From positions 1 to 28,786 of the forward strand of contig JAEDGQ010000017.1 in assembly GCA_016297415.1 (NCBI GenBank): a stretch of DNA of 28,786 nucleotides. The letters run 5' to 3'. A program made the translations under genes and the position numbers. Of the stretch, positions 1 through 6,963 are shown one piece after another (the first letter of the stretch is position 1; every line of letters starts with the position of its first letter). The notes below the pieces were generated by a model. It ran no database searches. It worked only from the letters and a program-made list of their open reading frames with translations, and had not been told where the DNA came from. The stretch is from Treponema sp. (GTDB lineage Bacteria; Spirochaetota; Spirochaetia; Treponematales; Treponemataceae).

Positions 1-691
1 CAGTGAGCTGCCCTTTTAACCTTGCCTGAACTATTAAGTCCGGTCTGTTTGCAAGTGTTTTCTGAAGCTGCTTTTTCAGCCGCCACTTCCGAATAAGTTC
101 ATGATTGCCACCAGTTAAAACTGCTGGTACTTCCATGCCTTTGTATACATTTGGGTGTGTATACTGAGGATATTCTAAAAGTCCGCCAGAATAACTTTCC
201 TCATCCAGCGATTCATGAGTAATAACATCATCAACCAATCGATAAACAGCATCGATTACAACGGTTGCAGCTACTTCTCCGCTGGACATAACGTAATCTC
301 CGATTGAGATTTCGTCATCTACGTACTCGTCAATTATACGCTGATCAATACCTTCGTACCGTCCGCATATAAGAACAATTTCGTCCTTCTGACTAAGTTC
401 CTGCGCTTTTGCCTGTGTAAAAGGCTTTCCAGAAGGTGTAACATAAATTACATGCTTCTTATAAGCTTTTACGCTGTCTAAAGCGCGCCCAAGTGGTTCT
501 GCCATCATTAACTGACCGGCTCCACCACCGTACGGTTTGTCATCACAAGTCTTGTGTTTATCAAAGGCAAAATCCCTGATATTCACTAAATCGTAAGCAA
601 TAATTCCCTTTTCAACCGCTTTTGCCATGATTGAGGCTTCAAAAAAAGCACGCGGAATCTCAGGAAATAAGGTCAGCACAGTAAATTTCAT
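1..691 (-). CDS. trmD: tRNA (guanine-N1-)-methyltransferase TrmD, 3' end cut by window edge
   Basis: TrmD methylates G37 of tRNAs with S-adenosylmethionine and so prevents +1 frameshifts. Reading leftward from the ATG at 691 the frame is open to base 1 with no stop, giving about 230 residues; the family is usually 230-260, so only a short C-terminal piece is missing. It begins MKFTVLTLFPEIPRAFFEAS, and carries the trefoil-knot signatures DDKPYGGGAGQLMMAEPL and later GDYVMSSGEVAATVVIDAVYR and GGNHELIRKWR. The start lies 4 nt after the rimM stop, so the two are co-translated or co-transcribed. The gene order rpsP-khpA-rimM-trmD is the common bacterial one; rplS would be expected next, beyond the window. 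Confidence 0.95.
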   Translation of the reverse strand, partial: MKFTVLTLFPEIPRAFFEASIMAKAVEKGIIAYDLVNIRDFAFDKHKTCDDKPYGGGAGQLMMAEPLGRALDSVKAYKKHVIYVTPSGKPFTQAKAQELSQKDEIVLICGRYEGIDQRIIDEYVDDEISIGDYVMSSGEVAATVVIDAVYRLVDDVITHESLDEESYSGGLLEYPQYTHPNVYKGMEVPAVLTGGNHELIRKWRLKKQLQKTLANRPDLIVQARLKGQLT

Positions 692-695
692 GGAA

Positions 696-1319
696 TTACT
701 CCAGAATCCAGAGGTGCATCAACTGGATACACTTGTTTTTTACATCAACATTTCTTACAAACTGAGGATTGAAAGGTACATAAACTGTCCTTACTTTCTT
801 TCCTTCTGAAGAATATTTGATGTTACTTGCAAGCAAGTCACAATCCTCGGCCAGAAAAACCTCCAAAAGGTTTCCAGAACCGCCTTCTATTACGTCTGTG
901 ATTGTTCCTACTTTAACAGGTTCTCCTGTTGCAGGTGCAGTCCAAACTGCCAATCCGTCATTGCCCTGTTCAGGATAAAAGTTAAGGGCACAATTTTTAA
1001 GGTCTTCAATATACCACTCGTTTTTACCGAGTTTTCTGGCATATTTTCGAGGTACTACAATCTGCCACCCGTTGAGCTTACGAACTTCTTCAGGGGAGTT
1101 TATACCTTCAAACTTCATATACAAGGTAGCGGCGCCTTCATCTACTGACTCAACCTTACAGAGTTTTGAGTCTCCTGTTTTGCCGTCCCTCAAAGTTACT
1201 TCCTTCATTGAATAGAAATGTTCTGTTTCACCGGAAGCACTTTCAACTTTTACTTCACCCGTAACTCCATGTGAGCCACGAATAAATCCAACAATAAACT
1301 GTTCTGTTAATTCTGCCAT
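696..1319 (-). CDS. rimM: 16S rRNA processing/ribosome maturation factor RimM
   Basis: RimM binds ribosomal protein S19 and helps mature the head of the 30S subunit. The protein has 207 residues and opens with the family signature FIVGFIRGSHGVTGEVKVES (residues 9-28), the first strands of the N-terminal barrel. A C-terminal PRC-type barrel follows, with VGTITDVIEGGSGNLLEV recognisable. It is longer than the usual 165-180 residues; the extra length seems to lie between the two barrels (around NFYPEQGNDGLAVWTAP). It starts 1 nt after the khpA-like stop codon and ends 4 nt before trmD, so it sits inside one transcript. Confidence 0.95.
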   Translation of the reverse strand: MAELTEQFIVGFIRGSHGVTGEVKVESASGETEHFYSMKEVTLRDGKTGDSKLCKVESVDEGAATLYMKFEGINSPEEVRKLNGWQIVVPRKYARKLGKNEWYIEDLKNCALNFYPEQGNDGLAVWTAPATGEPVKVGTITDVIEGGSGNLLEVFLAEDCDLLASNIKYSSEGKKVRTVYVPFNPQFVRNVDVKNKCIQLMHLWILE

Positions 1320-1320
1320 A

Positions 1321-1554
1321 CTAGTCTAAGATTTCCAGACTGTAACGTTTTCCATCTTTAGAAGCAGAAGCACTCAGAACTGTGCGCAATGCTTTTGCAA
1401 TACGGCCGTATTTGCCGATCACCTTACCAATATCACCCTGGGCTACACGAAGTTCAAGAACTGGACCACGTTCGCCTTCGGTTTCGTTTACCGAGACTGC
1501 ACTGGGATCATCGACCAATGATTTTGCAATGTATTCAATCAGGTCTTTTTCCAT
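1321..1554 (-). CDS. khpA: KH-domain RNA-binding protein (KhpA/YlqC type)
   Basis: This 77-residue protein is a single KH domain of the kind encoded between rpsP and rimM in many bacteria. The RNA-gripping GxxG loop is seen as GKYG at residues 47-50 within DIGKVIGKYGRIAKALRTVL. The length matches the family (75-80). In Firmicutes KhpA pairs with KhpB and affects cell length and sRNA binding; whether that holds in a spirochaete is inference. It lies 20 nt after rpsP, with a GGGAG ribosome-binding site, and 1 nt before rimM. Confidence 0.9.
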   Translation of the reverse strand: MEKDLIEYIAKSLVDDPSAVSVNETEGERGPVLELRVAQGDIGKVIGKYGRIAKALRTVLSASASKDGKRYSLEILD

Positions 1555-1574
1555 TTCCCATTACTCCCGTAAAA

Positions 1575-1817
1575 CTATTTGTTAAGGCCTTTTGTGCTGA
1601 AAAGTTTGCGTACCATGTCTGTTGGCTGAGCACCAACGCTTACCCAGTACTTAGCGCGTTCTTCGTTGATTGAGAACTGTTCGCCTTCTGCGATTGGATC
1701 GTAAGTTCCAATTTCTTCGATTGTTGTACCATCACGTGGCTTACGTGAATCCTGTACTACGATACGGTAACAAGGTCTTTTCTTTGTACCGAATTTCTTG
1801 AGTCTGATTTTGACCAC
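1575..1817 (-). CDS. rpsP: 30S ribosomal protein S16
   Basis: S16 is a small-subunit protein needed for 30S assembly. The frame is open from a TTG at 1844, but I place the start at the GTG at 1817: it gives the family's normal N-terminus (M)VKIRLKKFGTKKRPCYRIVV and has GGAGG six bases upstream, whereas the nine extra codons have no counterpart in S16 proteins. The product is 80 residues, the normal length. The conserved core RPCYRIVVQDSRKPRDG is intact. It is the first gene of the rpsP-khpA-rimM-trmD transcript; a promoter candidate lies at 1876-1904. Confidence 0.96.
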   Translation of the reverse strand: MVKIRLKKFGTKKRPCYRIVVQDSRKPRDGTTIEEIGTYDPIAEGEQFSINEERAKYWVSVGAQPTDMVRKLFSTKGLNK

Positions 1818-1875
1818 TTTATTCCTCCAAGGGCTTGTTTCCAAGTCCTAAATTTGAATAGCAAACACTACAACG

Positions 1876-1904
1876 AGCATAATAACACTAGTGTAGAGTG
1901 TAAA
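1876..1904 (-). promoter_or_regulatory. Candidate sigma-70 promoter of the rpsP operon
   Basis: On the minus strand TTTACA (1904-1899) and TATGCT (1881-1876) are separated by 17 bp. The -35 matches TTGACA at 5 of 6 positions and the -10 matches TATAAT at 4 of 6. It lies about 60 bp upstream of the GTG start of rpsP. Found by eye; no transcription data. Confidence 0.5.
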
Positions 1905-1956
1905 ATATTTTATTCTTTTAGCTTGATTTAATCAATAGAAAGAGACGGTAAACTTC

Positions 1957-2171
1957 AGGGCAAACGCATTATAACTGATTTTGTATTGAAAAATGGCGCA
2001 AAGGAGTGAAACGGCTTGCGAAAACACTCGTTTTGTGCTGCCGCGAGAGCGGCAAACGTATATAGTTACAAGCACAAAACGCGTGTAGCATGCTAGCATG
2101 CGGTTTCGACAAGACGTTTTCACGACTGGAAGCCATTTTTAGCAGGGAATATATTATAATGCGTTTGCCCT
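1957..2171. repeat. 215-bp nested palindromic element in the spacer between rpsP and the EamA pseudogene
   Basis: The outer arms are an exact 18-bp inverted repeat, AGGGCAAACGCATTATAA at 1957-1974 and its reverse complement at 2154-2171. Inside are a 9-bp pair (AAAAATGGC 1989-1997 / 2132-2140), a bulged pair GTGAAAC 2006-2012 / GTTTTCAC 2116-2123, an 11-bp pair CGTTTTGTGCT 2029-2039 / 2071-2081, a GAGA-looped hairpin TGCCGC/GCGGCA at 2039-2054, and a perfect 14-bp palindrome GCATGCTAGCATGC at 2088-2101. The arms nest in order, so one long branched hairpin could form on either strand. No convincing ORF is present. It may be a MITE-like element or a structured RNA. Confidence 0.8.
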
Positions 2172-2181
2172 ATATAAGAAT

Positions 2182-2915
2182 TTACCTAAGCTGCAGCTTC
2201 ATTGTTCTGAGGTGAAGATTTTTTCCCGATTTAACTGTAATGTGAAGAATTATGAATCCAAGAATAACAAATCCCCCGGTCACTGTAAATACTGATGGAA
2301 CTTCATTATAAAACAAAGCAACCCAGACAGGATTCATAAGAGGTTCAATCATTGTAATTACTGCAGAATTCAAGGCTGGAACACCTTTAACACCTCGTGC
2401 AAACAATACGCTGGCCAAACCAATCTGGAATACGCCTAAAATCAAAAGAAACAAAGCTGATTTTCCGTCCGGAGCACCTGCCTTTATCATTGAAGGAAGA
2501 CAGATTAAAAAACACAAAAGGTTTGAAAGTTTGAGAGATTCCAGAGGATCTGAACTTTTCTGGCGGAGGAGGAAAATAGTTGTAAAACCATAAACACAGC
2601 CAGAAATGACGGCAAAAATAATTCCAGTTAAGGAGTCTGCATTCAGACCGCCTCCAACAAGAAGTACCATACCAAGAATAAGTCCTGCAACGACTGCATA
2701 ATCTATAAAAGAATTTTTTTCTTTAAGAAGAAGAGGTCCAAAAGCGATTATGTAGATTGAATTGGTATACTGAAGAAGAATTGCATTTGCTGCAGTTGTA
2801 AGACGAGTTGCAATTACAAACGTTACAAGAGTAAGGGCATAAAAAATTCCACCGAGAAGAAGATTTGCAGTTGCTTTAAAGAGCAGCTAACAAGGGCCAA
2901 AATTGATTTATTCAT
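2182..2915 (-). pseudogene. EamA/DMT-family transporter, N-terminally deleted and frameshifted
   Basis: The main frame is open from a stop at 2889-2887 to the stop at 2182. It encodes most of an EamA (drug/metabolite) transporter: NLLLGGIFYALTLVT, ATRLTTAANAILLQYTN, then the second EamA repeat from about NADSLTGIIFAVISGCVYG to the end. The first ATG in this frame is at 2670, far too late. A separate ATG at 2915, in another frame, starts MNKSILALVSCS, which reads like the first helix of such a protein, then enters the wrong frame near 2883. About 60 residues (helices 1-2) seem to be lost by a deletion that also shifted frame. A full family member has about 290 residues. The ORF is therefore probably dead, unless the break is an assembly error. 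Confidence 0.75.
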
Positions 2916-2925
2916 TGTAAAATTA

Positions 2926-2999
2926 TGGAGCTGATCGGACTTGAACCGACTACCTTTTGAATGCCATTCAAACGCTCTAGCCAGGTGAGCTACAGCCCC
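2926..2999 (-). tRNA. tRNA-Ala (anticodon GGC)
   Basis: The minus strand folds as a 74-nt cloverleaf: acceptor GGGGCTG/CAGCTCC, D-stem GCTC/GAGC, anticodon stem TTTGA/TCAAA with loop ATGGCAT (anticodon GGC), T-stem GTCGG/CCGAT with loop TTCAAGT, and discriminator A. Position 3 pairs with 70 as G-U, the known identity mark of alanine tRNAs. The 3' CCA is not encoded. The start of the broken EamA gene lies only 11 nt downstream. Confidence 0.93.
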
Positions 3000-3036
3000 T
3001 TTGTTTTAACTTACTTTATTTACCGGACTTTGTCTA

Positions 3037-3990
3037 TTAAAGCTTAAAATTTTCCGGAAGAGGTGCTTCTACCCTAATCAGTTCTTTTGTTACAGGATGT
3101 GGAAAAGTAAGACTTTCTGCGTGAAGCATTATTCTTTCAAAAGGTTTACCACCGTAAAGTTCATCACCCAGAAGAGGAAGACCACTGTCTGAAAGATGAA
3201 CCCTGATCTGATGAGTACGGCCAGTATAAAGACTGCAGCGGATAAAAATTTTGTCCCCGTCTTTTTTTAATACTTCAAAGTCTGTATTTGATGAAAGCCC
3301 GCCTTTGTTTTTTGGGAGTCTTCCCCACTTTGCGGCCTGACCTTTAGGACTTATACGGCCCATAAAAAATTCAACAGTGAACTTTTTTCCGGCTTTCAGA
3401 TCAGAAACTTTTGGAGAAGCTGAAGTAACACAGGCAATATATTCTTTTTTTGCCCTATGATTTTCGAACATATCATGACAGACCCCGTTTACATCACGTT
3501 TTTTTGTAAAAAGAATTACACCGCTTGTATCTCTGTCCAGTCGATGCATTATTCCTGCATAAGGAGGATTTTTTGCATTAGGATGCTCAATTTTCTGCCG
3601 TTCAAAAAGATATCTGACCAGGGCTGCATGGAGATTATCCCTGCTGTCCACCATACCTGCTTCTGTCGGAAAATGGCTGGGTTTATTAAGAACAATAATC
3701 GAATCATCTTCAAAAAGCACATCTTCTGCCCTGACTTCATATTTTATGTCATCAGGCTGTTTTTCGAAGAAAAGTTTTTCTTCCTCTACTGCCACAGAAA
3801 CTGAACTGCCTGCAAATACTGTGTAAGCTGGAATTCTTATCTGCTTTCCATTTACATTAACTGCACCTGCAACTATGAGACGACGAAGTTTTGAATTTGA
3901 AACTTCCTTATTTATAAGAGCAGGAAGTTCTTTGCGGAGAAGCTGGTCCAGACGGACTTTATTCTCGGGACGGATAGTGTAAAATTTCAT
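3037..3990 (-). CDS. RluA-family pseudouridine synthase
   Basis: The enzyme isomerises specific uridines of rRNA (or tRNA) to pseudouridine. Its 317 residues start with an S4-like RNA-binding region (about 10-70, RLDQLLRKE...SNSKLRRLIVAGAVNVNG), followed by the catalytic domain with HRLDRDTSG at 149-157, where D152 is the expected nucleophile. GRTHQIRVHLSDSGLPLLGD near the C-terminus is also diagnostic. The S4 plus RluA layout and length fit RluC/RluD-like enzymes, but the target site cannot be read from sequence. No clear Shine-Dalgarno precedes the ATG. A strong hairpin at 4031-4068 probably ends transcription coming from the LUD gene upstream. Confidence 0.9.
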   Translation of the reverse strand: MKFYTIRPENKVRLDQLLRKELPALINKEVSNSKLRRLIVAGAVNVNGKQIRIPAYTVFAGSSVSVAVEEEKLFFEKQPDDIKYEVRAEDVLFEDDSIIVLNKPSHFPTEAGMVDSRDNLHAALVRYLFERQKIEHPNAKNPPYAGIMHRLDRDTSGVILFTKKRDVNGVCHDMFENHRAKKEYIACVTSASPKVSDLKAGKKFTVEFFMGRISPKGQAAKWGRLPKNKGGLSSNTDFEVLKKDGDKIFIRCSLYTGRTHQIRVHLSDSGLPLLGDELYGGKPFERIMLHAESLTFPHPVTKELIRVEAPLPENFKL

Positions 3991-4007
3991 AAAATAAAAC
4001 TTAGCCC

Positions 4008-4096
4008 GGATTGTAAGGGCGGCGAAGCCGTTGTAAAAAAGGGCAGACCTGTCTGGCCTTTTTTACAATGAAGCGAAAGCGGAACCCTGAAAAGCC
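4008..4096 (+). repeat. Intergenic repeat, family A, copy 1, with strong internal hairpin
   Basis: This copy shares two boxes, in the same order, with the segment 6686-6759 on the opposite strand: a 13-bp box GGATTGTAAGGGC at 4008-4020 and a 30-bp box at 4067-4096 (29 of 30 identical). Between them TTGTAAAAAAGG (4031-4042) pairs with 4057-4068, and CAGAC/GTCTG extends the stem around a CT loop, with one G-G mismatch. T-runs at the stem foot on both strands make it a plausible two-way terminator between the LUD gene and the pseudouridine synthase. Confidence 0.8.
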
Positions 4097-4118
4097 GGTC
4101 GCGAAAAGTATGCAGCTC

Positions 4119-4694
4119 CTAGTAACCTGCTTCTTCATTAAAAAGAATAACTTTTATGCGGCCGTTTCCACCACGGCGAAGAGTCTGAATAATATTACAG
4201 AGGGAATCTGCTTCTTCAGGCTTTTTTCCGAAGCGAACTGCATTTTTTGGAGCAGCTGTATTTCTGGCACGAAGCAGAGCTTCTTCTTCTGTAGAAGTGA
4301 TTTTATTTTTTCCTGCAAGAACGATTACATTTTTTGGACCAAAAGTAATGGCTGCAACACGATTTCCGTTTCCATCAATGTTAACTGCAACGCCTGTTTC
4401 AGAAATACCGTTAAAACTTGTTACAAAAAAATCAGCTGTAAGACACTGACGCATAATCTGAACTCTTTCTGCACTGTCTTTTGCTGAATCACGGTCTAAA
4501 ACCTTGTATGCTGCAGAAGAACGAAGCTTTTTTATGAAGCCTGTTTCTTCCAGTGTCATTGAGCCGCCGAAACCAACTGAAGAGCCTTCTGGAATAAGTG
4601 AAAAAGCTTTTTCTACTGCCTGGGAAGCTGTATCTGTTACAAAAGCTTCAAAACCGTTTTTATTTAATGCTTCTGCTGTTTTTTTAAGATCCAT
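4119..4694 (-). CDS. LUD-domain protein (LutC/YkgG-like)
   Basis: The LUD (formerly DUF162) fold occurs in LutB/LutC lactate-oxidation proteins and in many stand-alone proteins of unknown role. The start at 4694 is chosen because AAGGAG lies 8 bases upstream; the longer frame to 4757 would overlap the end of the polygalacturonase gene. The 191-residue product shows VGFGGSMTLEETG near the N-terminus and TADFFVTSFNGISETG, FGPKNVIVLAGKNK and RARNTAAPKNAVRFGKKP, as in stand-alone LUD proteins. LutA and LutB partners are absent here, so a lactate role is not supported. It lies 16 nt after the GH28 gene and is probably co-transcribed with it. Confidence 0.8.
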   Translation of the reverse strand: MDLKKTAEALNKNGFEAFVTDTASQAVEKAFSLIPEGSSVGFGGSMTLEETGFIKKLRSSAAYKVLDRDSAKDSAERVQIMRQCLTADFFVTSFNGISETGVAVNIDGNGNRVAAITFGPKNVIVLAGKNKITSTEEEALLRARNTAAPKNAVRFGKKPEEADSLCNIIQTLRRGGNGRIKVILFNEEAGY

Positions 4695-4710
4695 TTTTTT
4701 TCTCCTTATT

Positions 4711-6543
4711 TTAATTTTCAAAAGTAACGCCGGCTGAAGGATAAATATATTCTCCAAGACTGCTGATTCTCTTAAAAACTACATTTTTGAATTTTATATC
4801 TGAATGAGGACTTTCTTTGGAAGTACATACATAAACAGAATTTCCGCTTACTCCGTAAACCGTACAGTTTTTGCATAAAATCTGGCTGAATACAGCCGGT
4901 TTGTCTGCGGCACCGTATTTTGAAACTGTTCCTGCATCATTATAATCTGTGGACATTGTAAAAGCCTGCTTTACGAAAGCCATGGCATTGTCTGTAAATT
5001 CTACATTTTTTACAAAACCACCGTTTGCAGGAGCTGATTTTATGCGGAAAGGTGCATCAGTATGATTAAAAACATTATCGTGAACAAGGACATCTGAAAT
5101 TCCAAGTGCTGTATGACTTCCAAAAGCAACGCCGCCATGACCATGATGAATGTAGTTACCCATAATTTCTACATTTTTTACACCTGTCTGACCTGTTGTT
5201 GAAGCTGACTTTCCAACGCCGGCACTAAAAACTATACTGTCATCTCCTGTATCCAGAAAATTATTAAAAATCCAGGCATTTTCACTGCAGCACAAGCCGA
5301 TTCCGTCCCCGTTGTTGCAGTCATAGGTAAGTGCTGTAATTCCAGTAACTGTAATATTCCGGGAATTAATTATATTAATTGTATGGTTTGCAGGATTGAG
5401 GAACATAAGGTTTTCGATAAGTACATTTCTTGTGTTTCTGAAAATTACCATTGTACTTCTGGCTGCATAGGCATTGCCTTTATCTTTGTCCGATGCAGTT
5501 TCACTAGTCTTTCCTTCAGATGCAAGATAAGACTCTGCACAGTCAGCTGCCAGAATTCCGTAATCGTAAACTGTTTTTCTGTTGCCTTTTACATATTTAA
5601 CAAGCTGACGGGCTTTTGTTTTAAGGACACCAAAATCAGGATCTCCTTCTTCTGAATAAACGCTCCACTCAGAAACAGGAGCGCCGTTTGAAGCAGCAAA
5701 GAACCAGCCGTTTCCGTCTACAGTTCCTTTACCTGTAAGTACGATTTCTTCTGCATTTTCCGCAGTTAAAAGTCCCCAGCGGCGCCGGTCTGTGTAATAT
5801 TCATACATAAAAAATCCATCGTCATAACTGTCTGCAAAAGGAGAACCGCAGAGCACTCCATCAATCTGCAATGTCATACGGGATTTTAGTTTAAGCTGAC
5901 CAGACATGAATATGCCCTCAGGAATAAGAACAGTTCCATATTCCGGACACTCATTAATTGCCTGCTGAATCGCCTTAGTATTTTTGTCTATAAAAGGTTT
6001 TTCACTTCTATCTCTGGAAGTGATTTTTTCTGACATTTCAGCTCCAAAAGCTGTTACATCAAGAACAGTTCCACAACTTTTTTTAGTTGAAATTGTAAAA
6101 GGAGCTGAAGAATAAAGTTTTTTTCCTTTTTTTGAAACAGCTTCAACCCTGATTGTATATTCAGTTTCAGGAGTGAGACGCTGATTCAGAGAATCTTTAT
6201 CTACACAGTAAAAAGTAACATCAGTGCTTACCATGCCGCCTTTTATACCAGTTTTTTTCTCTGTGTAATAATCATAAAAAGCTTTTTTATATACAGAAAC
6301 ATTTATGTTTTTATCTTCTGCTTTTTGAACTGCACTTAAAGGAAGTTTTTTATCGTTAACATAAACGAAATAATCCCGGACTTTTTTATCTGAAGTTTTG
6401 ATTCCCTTCCAGGTGATGTAAATAGAATTTGATGTGACTGCAGGAACTTCTGTTTTTATTGTAATTTTTTTATTGTCGGAAAAAGCCCGCATTTCAGTTC
6501 CCCATGCCAGAAATAAAAAGGTGAAAACAATTATTTTTTTCAT
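4711..6543 (-). CDS. Secreted GH28 polygalacturonase (exo-type likely) with N-terminal FN3-like domain
   Basis: GH28 enzymes hydrolyse alpha-1,4 bonds between galacturonates in pectin. I start at the ATG at 6543, which gives a signal peptide (MKKIIVFTFLFLAWGTEMRA); the frame extends 14 codons further upstream without a better start. Residues about 25-155 look like a fibronectin-III domain (SIYITWKG...PETEYTIRVEAVSKKG). The beta-helix then carries the four GH28 signatures: NGDGIGL (411-417), DTGDDSI (431-437, the paired catalytic aspartates), GHG (468-470) and RIKS (500-503). FN3 plus GH28 is typical of exo-polygalacturonases of the PehX kind. The product is 610 residues. The MATE, pectate lyase and LUD genes lie on the same strand. 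No clear ribosome-binding site is visible. Confidence 0.9.
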   Translation of the reverse strand: MKKIIVFTFLFLAWGTEMRAFSDNKKITIKTEVPAVTSNSIYITWKGIKTSDKKVRDYFVYVNDKKLPLSAVQKAEDKNINVSVYKKAFYDYYTEKKTGIKGGMVSTDVTFYCVDKDSLNQRLTPETEYTIRVEAVSKKGKKLYSSAPFTISTKKSCGTVLDVTAFGAEMSEKITSRDRSEKPFIDKNTKAIQQAINECPEYGTVLIPEGIFMSGQLKLKSRMTLQIDGVLCGSPFADSYDDGFFMYEYYTDRRRWGLLTAENAEEIVLTGKGTVDGNGWFFAASNGAPVSEWSVYSEEGDPDFGVLKTKARQLVKYVKGNRKTVYDYGILAADCAESYLASEGKTSETASDKDKGNAYAARSTMVIFRNTRNVLIENLMFLNPANHTINIINSRNITVTGITALTYDCNNGDGIGLCCSENAWIFNNFLDTGDDSIVFSAGVGKSASTTGQTGVKNVEIMGNYIHHGHGGVAFGSHTALGISDVLVHDNVFNHTDAPFRIKSAPANGGFVKNVEFTDNAMAFVKQAFTMSTDYNDAGTVSKYGAADKPAVFSQILCKNCTVYGVSGNSVYVCTSKESPHSDIKFKNVVFKRISSLGEYIYPSAGVTFEN

Positions 6544-6660
6544 ATACTTTGATTTTACATTCAGAATGAATTGAATTCTATACACAACTGGAAGTTTTCA
6601 TTAATTCCATATAAAAATATTTTTAGGACAAATGTGGAGTTTTAAATTTTTTTTCTTTGG

Positions 6661-6870
6661 GTGGCTTTTTGCTTCGCAAAAAACAGGCTTTTCAGGGTTC
6701 CGCTATCGCTTCATTCCTTCGCTACGCTTCGGAACTGGCTACGCCAGCCCTTACAATCCCTGCCACGACCAAAGGGAGAGGCAGGCCGTGCGCGTCCTCG
6801 CGCACAAGTAAATAAACGAGTTTTCGCAAGAAAACTCGCAGGGGTTGGACGAAGTCCAATCCCCGTGATC
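6661..6870. repeat. Composite hairpin-rich repeat between GH28 and MATE genes (family A, copy 2, plus three hairpins)
   Basis: The left half is family A in minus orientation: the 30-bp box at 6686-6715 and the 13-bp box at 6747-6759 match 4067-4096 and 4008-4020. The right half has three strong stems: GTGCGCG/CGCGCAC (6788-6794/6799-6805), CGAGTTTTC/GAAAACTCG (6817-6825/6830-6838) and GGGGTTGGAC with GTCCAATCCCC (6841-6850/6854-6864, one bulge). The GC content stands well above the surrounding AT-rich DNA. An ORF of 74 codons crosses it but is only the repeat read through. The rest of the gap 6544-6963 is AT-rich and shows nothing else I can name. Confidence 0.75.
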
Positions 6871-6963
6871 CTTGCCACTGTTTAAAATTAAAAAACTCGA
6901 AATTGACCTTTTATGCTTATTTTATCAGGACTGGTGACTTTCCGGGACTCAGCATACTTTTTT

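Noticed and set aside
1818..1844. Nine-codon N-terminal extension of ribosomal protein S16 from a TTG
   Set aside because: It covers the GGAGG ribosome-binding site of the GTG at 1817 and has no counterpart in S16 proteins.
1932..2123. 63-codon minus-strand ORF
   Set aside because: It lies within the nested palindrome and its translation has no recognisable feature; the open frame is accidental.
6661..6885. 74-codon plus-strand ORF (MAFCFAKNRLF...)
   Set aside because: It is a read-through of the hairpin repeats at 6661-6870, with no ribosome-binding site.
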